A stretch of DNA of 64,000 nt from Lindgomyces ingoldianus (taxonomy: Eukaryota > Ascomycota > Dothideomycetes > Pleosporales > Lindgomycetaceae). Every line of letters starts with the position of its first letter. Position 1 is the first letter of the stretch. Positions 23,308 through 34,620 of the stretch are shown piece after piece. The notes below the pieces were generated by a model that was not told the origin of the DNA, searched no databases, and worked only from the letters and a program-made list of their open reading frames with translations. The stretch is from assembly GCF_010093535.1 (NCBI RefSeq), contig NW_022985162.1:2268637-2332636 (forward strand), in the 5' to 3' direction. The position numbers were made by a program, and so were the translations under genes.

Positions 23308-25041
23308 GGTTCCTGTTAAGTGTGGAGTTGCGGAATTTTGAAGCCTTGTATATAGCGTAAAATGTGAGTTGCGAGATTGAACAAGTCTCAGGGTGGAAAG
23401 ATAATGTCTAAGACTCATTGTATGACGACCAGCGAGTGTGAGAGCAATTGCACTGAAAACGAGAGAATGTGCAACCACAAAGCTAGCTTGGGCAAAACAG
23501 GAGCGAGAGTTCGCCATCTCGATTGAAAGATATCGTGAAATATATCAAGGCATGAATTAAAAAAACAGTACTCAACACCGAGAAAAACTTTACAGGGATT
23601 GTATGAACAGTGACGATCCTCGAGAAACCTTCATATTATGTCAGGAACAGTTCCGATGTACGGTCTTGTTAGGTTCAGCCCCCCCATCCTTCACTGGAAG
23701 AGCGCGACGTGCTAGCTTCTCGTATGCCGAATCTTGAAAAGCTCCTCTGTATGGATGCTATGTTTAGCTGTTCATCAGCTTTAGGGCCCGGTCAGCCGGT
23801 GGGATCGCCAACGCCCCAGCATCATGGCGTGCATGCTCCTTGAGGGTGGATTGATGCATGATTCCGAAGAAAGTCGAGTCGGTGAGAGCAAGGCGCAAGG
23901 CTAACAATCGAATTGTCTAGCGAGTGCGCGGGCGAGGAGACACAGGTGGGCTTCGTGTGTGATGTTGTGTGAGAATGATGCAGAGGAGAACAGTTGAAGT
24001 TTTTGTCACCAAGCTTTGGACTAACACATGACGCAATATGATTAGCTAGCATAATCTTAATTGAAATAGAAATACGCAAAAGAGATCGATCAGCGCCAAT
24101 CTCTGAGCACTTAGTTAATTCAAAGGTAAAGTCTACCCAAAATTTACCAACTTGAAATAAGAACAATGGGTCACCTCGTACAAATCGGACCAGCCTCTGC
24201 TCGACCATACCAGTGAACTCCATATATTTCGTAGTTATTCTGTCACACAGCAGTTCACCGCTTAGACATCATGATCATCGTGGCTGGGAAACAGCGGGAG
24301 CCTTAACGCCATGCAGCCGGGGTTACAAGAACGATTCGATCCAGAGATGTGGAAATGTAACCCTGCCCAGGTGCGCATCATATGTTCAGAAAATGCCGAC
24401 ATAGCAACAAAGCGATGCGGTCCTCCGATACAAGGTCCTTCGAAGCACCGCCGTACATTCTTGAAAATGAAAGGTGGTCATGTCTACCCTCCTTGCCGAT
24501 CCTATGTAGGTAGGGCTGGCGTGATTCTTAGAACGCGGGAACTCTAGACATTAAAACCGCCAGTGTGCGTTCATCGTGCATCCTTGGGGAACCTCGTTGC
24601 TCTTCGTGAGTCTCAATGTAACGCAAGGGCGGCCCAGAGTCGAAAGATTCGAGCACCACGAGAACTTATTGACCACAAACACAGCATATCCGAGATGGAA
24701 TGTCGTGGATCAAGCTGGTAGAGATAAAGAGTACAAGAGGGTGATAATATGACTACTGAAGTTAACAACCCCACTATCCCAGCCAGCCTTTGATGCCTGG
24801 TTTTCATTGACGCACGGGTCGCTACAACCACAAGGCAGGAAGCTGAAAACCCAGACTCCAAACCGAAGTTTCCGGAAACAATATGCTCATTCTCTGAGCT
24901 TCCAGGCCAGCGATCTATATATCAAGTCCCATATATTCGACGGCAAGGGCCTACCCATCGCTCGAGACACCACGCTTGCAGATAATGGGAATGGGTCCAA
25001 TACACACTTGTGTCACGAAGCAATCTTCGTCAAATTAATGC
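23308..25041. other. 1.7 kb spacer upstream of tyrosinase
   Basis: This contains the presumed tyrosinase promoter and, at the right end, the 3' region of SSR4. The largest frame (133 codons, minus, 23822-24223) has no recognisable motif and a composition unlike its neighbours. No gene supported. Confidence 0.4.
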
Positions 25042-27222
25042 TCACGCGTTATCTCCATCCACAGTCTCACCGTGATGCGTCTCGGTCCCGTGGAAGGCAT
25101 CACCGAAAGCTGAATCATCCACTAGGTCGAGTCCCATCTCATCATCGGCATTCGTGTAGGCTGCCAACGCATCCCCGGCAGTGTCTAGATTGTCGAAGCT
25201 TCCAAAGTCGGCAGCGTCGAATATGCCTGTCGTGGGTTCTGAGTCTCCACCGGATGTTGGCAACGTGTTCTGATCGGCCAATTCTGCTGAGCCTCCAACG
25301 CTGATGGTGGGTTGGTCATTACTGCCGGTCTGCTGCCCGCTTTCCATGGTCTGATTAACCATGACCCAGTCCCCTTCCCCGCCTTTCTCTTCTACGTTGG
25401 TCATGCCTGACATTTCCACGTCGAGGTCTACCAAGTCGTTGGTACCACTAATGGTATCAATGTTGGCTTGCTCTTCGAAAGAAGTACCCTGGATGGAGTC
25501 GGCCATAGTAACAATGGGAGTAGCTACAGCGGATTGGGCTTGGCTCTGAGGTTGAGAGATATGTGGTACGGATAGGCTGGCCCCGGGAGTTCCAGCCATA
25601 GAGTTCGAGCCGTATTGATCTAGAAGGCTTGCTGCACTGTTATCAGCATCCAATGCACCCTCGTCAATTAAGCCGTTCAACGCTCCGTCTCCGGTAACGG
25701 AATTAGCTTGAGTCGCTCCATTGCCGTTAACCTGTTGAGGTGGGGGACGTGGTGGTTGCTGCTCTTCAATGAAGCCCCCTTTATCCACACAGACCACGTG
25801 CTTCTTCGTGTCGAATGTAACTCCGAGTGATTTTTCTAGCTCGTGCACCACTCCGTCAGAAGGATCGATTGGAGACATGACATCTTTATCCTTTGCGCCG
25901 TCACGAGAGCGTGACAAGTCTGGGACAGCTGACAACCGACGTTCAGCTCTAATGTACGTTCGTGATCGCTTTAAGTCAGCCATCTTCTTCGCATGAACAG
26001 CTTTCATTTGCTCCAACGCAGCCTCCTCTTTCGCCATATAGTCCGCTACGCGCTTCTCGAAGTCTGCCAGCTTCTCAGGGGCAAGTTGTTGATAACTCTT
26101 AACCGCATAAGCGTCCGAGCCGACCGGTGCAGTTAACGCCGCAGGAGCGTCCAGGATTCCGCTGGTCAGCGGAGCCAATTCACCCATCAGACCCAATCCA
26201 AGGTCAACAGGGAAAATTTGCGCTGTGCCGTAAGGCGATGAAAAGATTTCCTCCATCCACACATGGTGCTGCCTATACCTCATGCTGCTTATTTGACGGG
26301 GAGTCAGAAAGTCAAATGAATCCTGTGCCGCATTTTCTTCATCTTCAAGGGGATCCGGTATCGTCGGTCGGATCTGCTGTGGGGTGCGGTCAAGTGGTGT
26401 CACGCGCGGTCGTTTAGAAGGTGGCGGGCCCGGCGGATTAACTCGCATTCCCATTTGCTGGTTCATTGGATTATAGAAAGCTGCCGGCTGTGCTGGTCTT
26501 TGCTGCTGTCCGAATTCCACCTTAGGCCAATTGGGCCGGTCCTTTAGCATGAATTCCTTGCGCAACAACTGTCCTGCCCTATCAAGCTGTCCGCGATGTG
26601 CCATCTTCATGTGAACTTCGGGTGTCATCTGTATAACACTAGAGGGCATCCTGTGACCGCTATCGGCGGTGCCGTAGTGGACTATCCAGAGGTTGGGATC
26701 TATCATTCCTGGTCCTTTAACAATCCGGAAACGTAATCGAGAGTGGGTAGTAGTAGGCTCATTCGGATACTGGAAACCGCTTTGGTGGATGAGGATTTGA
26801 AGGGTCTACTCAAGGTTAGCTAGGTCGAAAGAAGAAAACAGTTGCTTACATAGCCTCGCAGTTCCGTATTATAGCTCATCTCAGGATCTGCCCATACTAT
26901 GCCATCGGATGCATACTGCGTCTGCATGCGAGGCGGTTGCCATGTCAAGAGAACAGTACCCCTTGGCGGCGGAACTTGGAAATAGGTCCAGGCAACGGGT
27001 GAAGTATCGTTGACGATCTGGGGGCCTCTGATGAGGTACTCGAGGGCTTGCGCATGGTGTAGTTGCGGAAAGTTCGGGAACTTGTAGGAGGAGACCAGAT
27101 GCACGTGGGGAAGCTGTTCGGGTTAGCCGCGTCAATCATCGAGGTGAAGGGCGCGAAGAACTCACGAGGTTGTTGGGGACTAGTGCGCTAGGGTCCTGCG
27201 CCATTTGACCTTGGTTCATCAT
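25042..27222 (-). CDS. ssr4: SWI/SNF and RSC complex subunit Ssr4
   Basis: Subunit of the ATP-dependent chromatin remodellers SWI/SNF and RSC, known in fission yeast and filamentous fungi. Three exons: 27222-27166, 27113-26850 and 26805-25042, with introns of 52 and 44 nt, giving 694 aa. The start MMNQGQMAQDPSALVPNNL is encoded by the first 57-nt exon. The conserved N-terminal domain (DUF1750) follows: PHVHLVSSYKFPNFPQ, GPQIVNDTSPVAWTYFQVP and GTVLLTWQPPRMQ, then IDPNLWIVHYGTADSGHRMP. A middle region has a Lys/Glu-rich probable coiled coil (EKLADFEKRVADYMAKEEAA). The last ~250 residues are acidic, Gly/Ser/Asn-rich and probably disordered. Confidence 0.9.
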
Positions 27223-27917
27223 GGCGACGTAGTATGCGACAACGGCGCAGTTGCGGAGGGGGTTTGGTCGATGGTGGTTGAGATGCGCGGCGGGTTTGGA
27301 GTGTGAGGTGCCCCCGAATCTTCAAGTCGCGTTGCAGGCGCGGTTTGCCAAGAGGACAGAATACAGTCACGTGATTTCGCCTCAGCCGAAGATTTTAGCG
27401 ATTCCAGGAACAGTGCTGCTGGGTAGTGGCTATCATCCAAGCAGAATTTTAATTGTATTATCGCAGAGCACTTGATCAGCAGTAAGATCAACGCTTGCAT
27501 TTTTACATAATCGTTCCCCAATGAAACTGCCTTCTGCAGTCCGAATGCCTATGTATCTACCAGTGTCCGCGACTTCGCCTCCTTAGGGCATGATCTTAAG
27601 CCATCACTCTATTCCGATCTATACACTCCTGAGGTGGAGACTCTCGACTCTGCCCTTGGACTGTGGATGCCAGTCTGACCAGATTTAACGCCATCCCACG
27701 ATTGAAGGGAAGAAGATATGCTACACATAGAAAATTGATAGGGAAGGGGAGGTTGATAGGAACAGAGTCTACACACCTTGGAATCTTGATTTTTCCAACC
27801 CAGTAATTGTCGCGGCTTTCTTCAGGAGCTTTAGCAACTCCTCTAACGGGCAGCTTCGTCATTCAGAACATCCCGCAACCGAAATGTGAAGATGGATCGA
27901 TGAGTGATGATCTTAGC
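27223..27917. other. Spacer between SSR4 and the RNA-binding protein gene
   Basis: This holds the SSR4 promoter (minus) and the 3' region of the RBM42-like gene (minus). Small overlapping frames have no motif. No other feature seen. Confidence 0.4.
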
Positions 27918-28970
27918 TCAGCCAAGCAGCTTGGGGCCGAGAGACTTGTGGCCCTTTTGTGTCTTTTGCACTCCGTTTCCCCCAAAGCTCCCGCCACCCC
28001 CTCCGCCACCCTTCTTGTTGTTCTTTCCATGCTTTCCATGCTTGTCGTCTCGTTTGTTGGTTGCAGTGACCTCGGCAGTTGCGCGTTTGATTCTGACGGG
28101 GTGGCTGCCAATGTATTTTCCTTCCATCTCCTTTGCGGCACGGAAAAAGTCGTCCGTCTCTGCGAAACTTACGAAGCCATAGCTCTTGCTTTTCGTCGTC
28201 CTCTTGTCTCGGATGACTCGGGCCTTTGATACTGAGGGATATTTCGAGAAAGCTTTGAGTAAGGACTCATCAGTGACTTCGCCAGCGAGGTTCCCGACAA
28301 ATAGTCGGGGATGCAGAGGGTTCCATTCCAGGAGAGAAGAGTCTTCCCAGACCTTTCCTCCGCCTTGGCGGACGACAGTCTTCTGCTTTCCTCCCGCCGC
28401 AGACCCTGCTTCAGTATCGGGAGTTGTTTTGGCATCTCCAGGCGCGGTAGAAGCTGGGCGGGTACCGAGGGGCGTCACGTTCGCATTGCCCATGCCACTC
28501 TGTCCAGCTTTGTTATCCTTGGGAGCGTATGCACTGCTCCATTCTGCGATTCGGGCTTCCTCTTCTGGGTCATAGCCACCGCTTCTCCCAGTCCCAGTGG
28601 TTTGATTAGGGAGGGGGTAGGGGTTGATTATTTGCGGAGGTGTGGCCGTGGCGTAAGTCGGTTGCTGCTGGTAGTATGAGGTAGCTGCTGGGTATGGACT
28701 TGGTTGGTACCCACCACCGTTGAAAGATGCCTGTGAATTCATGACCGGCGCACCAGACACAACGGCGCGAGACGCGTAACCACCATAGCTCGCATTGTTG
28801 GCTGGATAGCCTCTCGCGCCAGGAAGGTTATGGGGGTAGGGTGGCGGCGACTGAGCGGAGGGGGGTGGACGTGCGGGGAGAGACGGGTGTGGCTGGAGCT
28901 TGTTGGCAGCCATCTTGTCTCCAATGCTGTCTCTGCTGCCGAGGCCCGGGGGAGGGGGTGGGAGTGCCAT
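27918..28970 (-). CDS. RBM42-like RNA-binding protein (one RRM)
   Basis: A 350-aa protein encoded without introns. I chose the ATG at 28970 (MALPPPPPGLGSRDS) because the frame upstream, though open to 29414, is not conserved-looking and is Arg/Pro-rich, typical of untranslated leader. Residues 1-190 are Pro/Ala/Tyr-rich. A short conserved-type block, YDPEEEARIAEWSSAYAP, precedes the RRM. The RRM (about residues 225-305) has RNP2 LFVGNL and RNP1 KSYGFVSF, and starts after WNPLHPR, the layout of RBM42 homologs. The C-terminus is Lys/Gly-rich (KNNKKGGGGGGG). A role in mRNA binding or splicing is inferred from the family. The gene is divergent from the 6PGD gene, with about 1 kb between starts. 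Confidence 0.87.
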   Translation of the reverse strand: MALPPPPPGLGSRDSIGDKMAANKLQPHPSLPARPPPSAQSPPPYPHNLPGARGYPANNASYGGYASRAVVSGAPVMNSQASFNGGGYQPSPYPAATSYYQQQPTYATATPPQIINPYPLPNQTTGTGRSGGYDPEEEARIAEWSSAYAPKDNKAGQSGMGNANVTPLGTRPASTAPGDAKTTPDTEAGSAAGGKQKTVVRQGGGKVWEDSSLLEWNPLHPRLFVGNLAGEVTDESLLKAFSKYPSVSKARVIRDKRTTKSKSYGFVSFAETDDFFRAAKEMEGKYIGSHPVRIKRATAEVTATNKRDDKHGKHGKNNKKGGGGGGGSFGGNGVQKTQKGHKSLGPKLLG

Positions 28971-29949
28971 GTCAGCTATTCGGTGGTGTAGCTTCCTTGG
29001 ATGGAGATTTTGAAGGTTGGGCAAGGCGACGAGTATTCGGCCGTGGGGAGTGGATGCTATCTGGAGGAGCCGTTCGAGGGCGTCAAATATTACCGCGCCT
29101 GTGGTTCGTGTAGTGCGGTTACAGGTTGCTGAGGTTGTCGCTACCTGACTGACCTTCCAATCCGCCAAGTCTTTCCCAGTTGCGCGGAAGTGGCAAGTTG
29201 GATTTGCGGGTAAAAGCCAGGCCCTGTTGGGCGTTGAGAATGCGACTGCCTTGGGCTGCAGGGACGCTCTCTCGGGCCGCGCAGATGGGAATAGATGTGG
29301 TAATCTGCTGCGCGGGTGCGTGAATTGTTGACAATTTGTTGGACGTGGGACAGCGACGGAGTTTTTGGCCGCGAGAGGAAAAGCGGCTGTCTTCGGCAGG
29401 GTGAATGAACCCACTGCGCAGATTCCACGTGATCAGCCACACCCTCAAGCCTCACAACCAGCCTCCTCTCGGACCAGGTACAGCGATGGAGGGGTGGAAG
29501 CTATGAAGGCGTCGCGCATGCTACTATTTTCCGCGGCGACGCTCGGAGGTGCACAGCGCGTTTGCAAAAGGAACTGACAACAGCGGAGTGAAGTCGCAGC
29601 GCTACCGCCGCGGCCGAAGCATTCTCCGTGGATTATGAAGAACTGTAGGGATCATTTGGGGCGTGCTTCATCTCAGCCGCCGCGCTCTCATTGATGCAGA
29701 CGTGCCCCGCCCACGCAGCCGCTACCACTACCACCAGACTCCAAACTCTTCCGGTCGGAAAGGCTGGGGACTACTTATTATCCACAGACACCCCCACTAT
29801 CTGCTGTCAACAATCTTCATCTCTCATCCATCTCCCTCTGTAAATTGCTCTTGTTGCGCCGTCGTGCTCTCATCGTCTGCGCATTACCCCGCCATCCCAC
29901 CTCTGACTTTACACAGCCTCCATTGCTCGACAGTTAGTTGTTCGTCACC
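28971..29949. other. Divergent promoter region, RBM42-like / 6PGD
   Basis: This is shared upstream DNA of two divergent housekeeping genes. A CT-rich stretch near 29760-29940 runs up to the 6PGD ATG, which is common before highly expressed fungal genes. No gene or RNA seen. The open minus-strand frame to 29414 is discussed under the RBM42-like gene. Confidence 0.4.
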
Positions 29950-31978
29950 ATGACTGAAGCAGTTGGCGACTTCGGCCTCATCGGCCTTGCTGTAGGTTCT
30001 GCTGCCCGCCCTGAGAAGATCAGGAAAAGACGTCGAACTCACCATCAATCTCCAGGTCATGGGTCAGAACCTGATCCTGAATGCGTAAGCAATTACTCAA
30101 GTCTGCGTTGTTTTCATAAGCATAACTGACAGGAGCCAGTGCCGATCATGGATTCACCGTATGCGCCCATTCTAAACCGAACACTGGATTCGAATACTGA
30201 CAGACGTTTAGGTTGTTGCATTCAACCGAACGTGAGACCTACCACGTCTGCAATTTCTAATCAGTGTACTGACCGCTGTGGCAGTGTTTCCAAAGTTGAC
30301 CGATTCCTTAATGATGGTACATGCCACAGGAGGCTACGTGAAAACTTTGTAATGAGGCTAACCAAGAGGCAGAGGCGAAGGGCAAGTCAATTGTTGGCGC
30401 ACACTCCATCAAGGAGTTCGTCCAGAAGCTCAAGAAGCCGCGACGAATGATGATGCTCGTCATGGCTGGCAAGCCCGTCGACGATTTCATCGAGCTCCTG
30501 CTTACCGAGGGTGGTGTCGAGGAGGGTGATATCATCATCGATGGTGGCAACTCCCACTACCCTGATACAAACCGCCGAACGAAATACTTGGCTACGAAAG
30601 GCATCCGCTTCGTCGGATCCGGTGTGTCTGGAGGAGAGGAGGGTGCCCGTTATGGTCCAAGTATCATGCCAGGTGGAAATGAAGAGGCATGGCCATATAT
30701 CAAAGTAGGCACGTCCTTAGTCAATTTATCGAACGTAAGCTCTGACAAACATATAGGACGTTCTCCAATCTATCTCCGCGAAATCTGACGGCGAGCCCTG
30801 TTGTCAATGGGTCGGTGACGAGGGTGCTGGCCACTACGTCAAGATGGTCCACAACGGTATTGAATATGGTGACATGCAGCTGATTTGCGAGGTCGGTGCT
30901 TCCCAGACAGTAAAACTAGAGGCGCTGTGGCTGACACATTGCTAGGCCTACGACATTATGAAACGTGGTCTCGGAATGAAGGATAAGGAAATTGGCGATG
31001 TTTTCACCAAGTGGAACAACGGCGTTCTCGACTCCTTCCTCATCGAAATCACCCGCGACATCATGTACAAGGACGATGAGAAAGACGGCCAGCCCATTGT
31101 CGAGAAGATCCTTGACTCGGCTGGCCAGAAGGGTACCGGAAAGTGGACCGCCATCAACGCGCTCGACCTTGGCATGCCTGTCACTTTGATTGGAGAGGCT
31201 GTGTTCGCTCGATGCTTGAGTTCGCTCAAGGCTGAGCGTGGCCGCGCCGCCAAAGTCCTCGACGGACCTACCCCAAGCTTTTCTGGCGACAAGGAAGCTT
31301 TCATCGAAAACCTCGAGCAGGCCCTCTACGCGTCAAAGATCATCTCTTATGCGCAAGGTTTCATGCTGATCCAGAATGTGAGGCTCACTACAATTATGAA
31401 GTGGACCAGTAGCTAATGAATGAATAGGCCGCCAAGGAGTACAAGTGGAAGCTGAACAAGCCAGAAATTGCCCTGATGTGGCGTGGTGGTTGCATTATTC
31501 GATCTGTCTTCCTGAAGGATATCACCAAAGCGTAAGTGTCTGGACCACAAAGATTGTAAGGGATCTCACTAACCTTACCATAGCTACCGAGCAAATCCAG
31601 ACCTTGAGAACTTGCTGTTCGATGACTTCTTCAACAAGGCTATCCACAAGGCTCAATCTGGGTGGAGAGAGTGAGTCTCTTTTCGTTGTCAGCCTTCCGG
31701 GATAGGACAGTGAACTGATTTCTGCTAGTGTTGTCTCCAAGGGAGCTCTGTGGGGTATCCCCACTCCTGCATTCAGCACCGCCCTTAGTTTCTACGACGG
31801 CTACCGCTCCAAGGACTTGCCCGCGAACCTTCTGCAGGCACAACGTGACTATTTCGGCGCGCACACCTTCAGGGTCAAGCCTGAATGCGCCAGCACGGAC
31901 TACCCCGAGGGCAAGGACATCCACGTCAACTGGACCGGAAGGGGAGGAAATGTGTCTGCCTCGACATACACTGCATAG
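29950..31978 (+). CDS. gnd1: 6-phosphogluconate dehydrogenase, decarboxylating
   Basis: Converts 6-phosphogluconate to ribulose 5-phosphate with NADPH production in the cytosolic pentose phosphate pathway. I rebuild eleven exons: 29950-29991, 30056-30084, 30140-30158, 30212-30231, 30285-30316, 30373-30704, 30757-30891, 30946-31377, 31428-31531, 31584-31670 and 31729-31978. Phases are consistent and the protein has 493 aa, the family norm. The NADP fold is assembled from the first small exons ([20 protein letters not shown], then VVAFNRT). [20 protein letters not shown] is the substrate-binding signature. [20 protein letters not shown] carries the catalytic Lys and neighbouring residues. [15 protein letters not shown] and the short tail [14 protein letters not shown] complete the dimer arm. 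Introns are 50-64 nt. Intron 7 has a slightly unusual GTCGGT donor. Confidence 0.95.
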
Positions 31979-32709
31979 GGAACAGGAGATGTTAGTAGGC
32001 TGGTTAGACGACAGCAGAGAGTTGCATCAGATGTGCCTGTGAAAAAATAATGCATATATAAGATGAATCAGAGTGCATCAACAGAGAGGCAGTATCAATT
32101 GCATGTCTTCAATAGAGAGGGACGTGACATTACATGCCAGCGTGACGATCGCGGAGGGCATGATGTTGCAGATTGGCAGGGCGCGCTAGTCCTAACGTAA
32201 GAGGCACTAAACCGGTTGCAGATTCGTGTGAGGAGGGCAGTGATGAAATGTTTAAAAGAAAACGAGTCCACGAGCTGTTGCAGCCCGTTGTCGTCCGCGT
32301 ATTTGCCCTTGAGACTTAGTAGTTACCGTTGACGCAGGGTTAAGATTTATCGCAGCGTTCCAACAAGCAAAACGTGATCGGCGCGGCAGCAGGCGCCCCG
32401 GAAACTTTTGTTGGACCCAAGGCTTGTTTGACCGAAACGACTGGCCGTCTCTCTTGCGCAAGCACCGCAGGTACTCCACCACCTGCATTCGCCCGGCGTC
32501 TCTCCCCCTACAGTCGCGTGCGCTCTTGTTCTTGCCCTCTCTTCTTCTTGTCGCTCTTTTGCATTGGGCTTTCTTCTGCTTGCATGACTCTCCGGCGTTG
32601 GGCTTCTGGGAGTCTTTGGCGAGCTTCGGGATCAGAGGAGTAGCAAAGTTATCGTGTGAGACGGCACCACGCACCCGCGAGCGTCGGATTCTAGCCAAAC
32701 AGAGCAAAC
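31979..32709. other. Spacer between 6PGD and LSM12 genes
   Basis: This holds the 3' region of the 6PGD gene and the promoter of LSM12. The frames seen on both strands (under 155 codons) have no motif. No other feature. Confidence 0.4.
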
Positions 32710-33579
32710 ATGGCGGAGAGCAAGAGACAGAGCATTGTGGGCAAGATTGCGACGCCCAAGGTCGGCGGTGGGCCGACGAAGGATGTCATTGATGGAGACT
32801 CGGTCTTGTATAAGGCGGTTGGGGCGCGGTAAGTCTCTGTCTCTCTTCCTACAGGACAGATTCTCTGGGTCGCATTATCTGAGCCTGGAGTGAGACTGAC
32901 GGCGGGGGCCTGCAGCATTAAGATTACATGCGCTCCCCACAATAACATCCTCGAGGGCACGCTGTTCACCACGTGCAACATCACCAACGCGATTGCCATC
33001 AACACCGCGCCTGCCCCGCCGAACCCTTCCGCTCCGCTCGCGAGCCAGCCCGGCGACTACCACATCATCCCGTTCGCACACATCCTTAGTTTCGACCTGG
33101 TCGGCCCCGGTGAGCGTGTTCCTGAGTCAGGACCCGGGTTTGATGGCGCGCTCCCGAGCATCTCCAAGGTAGATCTGGAGGCACTGAAGGCACGAGAAGA
33201 GCGCACAATCCGGGAGATGAAGCAGAAGGATGCAATGCGGGGCAAGAACGTGACGAGAGAGGCACAGGACATTTTCGACTTTATTGCCCGGACGTAAGTC
33301 TGCCCTCTGCAGCCCCCTTGCCCTTACCGCAGAGGAGCTCCCAACTGACAATCCTCGCCCAGTCTCCCCACCCGCTGGGCGGAACCCAGCATCGTCGTCA
33401 ATGACTCTGTGATGATCGACCCGCCGTACACCGTCGAGAACCTCCGAGCAAACAAGGACAAAGCCCAGAGCCTCGCCCATGTCCGCAAGATCCTCGAGAG
33501 CTACTACCAGCGCAAGAAGAGCTCCGCTCCCAACCGCGCCCCAGTAGCCACGCCGATTGCGCCGAGAAAAGGGGGTTGA
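32710..33579 (+). CDS. LSM12: LSM12 homolog (Lsm-like and anticodon-binding domain)
   Basis: Three exons, 32710-32828, 32916-33293 and 33363-33579, with introns of 87 and 69 nt, give 237 aa. The N-terminal Lsm-like fold comes from exons 1-2: SVLYKAVGARIKITCAPHNN, then LEGTLFTTCNITNAIAINTA, HIIPFAHILSFDLV. The second half is the anticodon-binding-like domain: LEALKAREERTIREMKQKDA, NVTREAQDIFDFIARTLPTR, then SIVVNDSVMIDPPYTVENLR and VRKILESYYQRKK. LSM12 associates with ribosome- and Pbp1-containing complexes in yeast, and this family-level role is the likely one here. Both introns fall so that codons (Arg, Thr) are split, and the frame closes only after splicing. Confidence 0.9.
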
Positions 33580-34620
33580 ATCAATCCTCCAGAGAGTGGA
33601 CAAGGAAGGATATCTTGGACATGGGGAGGCGCGGCAAGGCGAAGAAAGGGATTCTATGAACTTTTCTCTCGAAGATGGACAATCTCCTTGGTTGGCACAT
33701 ATGTAGCTCGCGTGGTGTGCTTTGTTGCCAATGCTTTCGGGCAAAATATGTAAGCCAGTTGATAGTCAAAAGGAGACAAGCAGAGCTAGGCGGCTGTTAA
33801 TATGGAATGGGGGAGTCTGAAAGGTCTCTCTCTTCTCGGTGGCATTTGTGCACTACACTAAAATGAACTGTACCTAGTTACCTAAAGAAACCAACCCTTT
33901 TGTCCGAAGGTTAGGATTAATCGAAACTGCTAGATACCCGTTGTGACTGCACTGACAGAGGTTATTTTCGGGCTCTTGCAAACACTGTGTCTGTGCAGCG
34001 CTTCAATCCTCCTAAACAGAAAGCCCAGAAGTTTTAGCGGCCAGACAACACCTCAGCTATCCTTCAAAGGCGGATATCTATACTCAGGCCATTTTTCAAC
34101 ATCAAGCCCGCCCACAGTCACCCTTCCTTGCTTGCATAGTCCATCATTCAACTACACGACCCACTTCAAAGTCATGGGTAGGTCAATATCTACTCAAATA
34201 TCGCTTCGGAAAAATTCATGAATCTCATATTCCAAATTTCCCAAGCAGGAACTTTTTTATCTATTACACCAAATACCGAGCAAACGGCCCTTTTGAACTA
34301 AGAAAGGAGATGGCAGAGACACCATACCATCTGTGGTATGAAGAAAATATAGGGGTATCGTCAAGTCTGGGCAGAGACCCAACACCGAGCGCCTACCGAA
34401 GAAACATAAACAGGAAATGAAATCTAGATGCGCCCCAGTTTACCAGAAGCCGAAGTGAAGTGAAGTGACTCCAACCGCTCAGTCCTGATACACAGTGGCT
34501 GTTGTAGAAACAACCTATGGTTCCACCTGGTCAAGCTTTTTCAATCGTCTTGATGGAGCTCCACAACCTCTTTCCTCCCCCCCCCCCCCCCCCTTACACC
34601 CACCCAGATTTCCCACCTCT
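33580..34620. other. Convergent intergenic spacer with a poly-C tract
   Basis: This is the 3' side of both LSM12 (plus) and the phosphatase gene (minus). It includes a run of 17 C at 34577-34593, listed separately. No gene seen; small frames lack motifs. Confidence 0.45.
34577..34593. repeat. Poly-C homopolymer tract
   Basis: Seventeen consecutive C on the plus strand, preceded by TTTCCT, lying about 30 bp beyond the stop codon of the minus-strand phosphatase gene, so it would be a G run in its 3' untranslated region. Confidence 0.9.

Noticed and set aside
23308..23517. Upstream in-frame ATG of tyrosinase at 23517
   Set aside because: The ATG at 23307 gives a standard signal peptide directly. 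The longer version would bury it behind 70 residues. It cannot be fully excluded, since the extension also has a hydrophobic stretch.
28971..29414. N-terminal extension of the RBM42-like frame
   Set aside because: The frame is open to 29414 but the extension is Arg/Pro/Ala-rich with no family similarity. The ATG at 28970 fits the family start.
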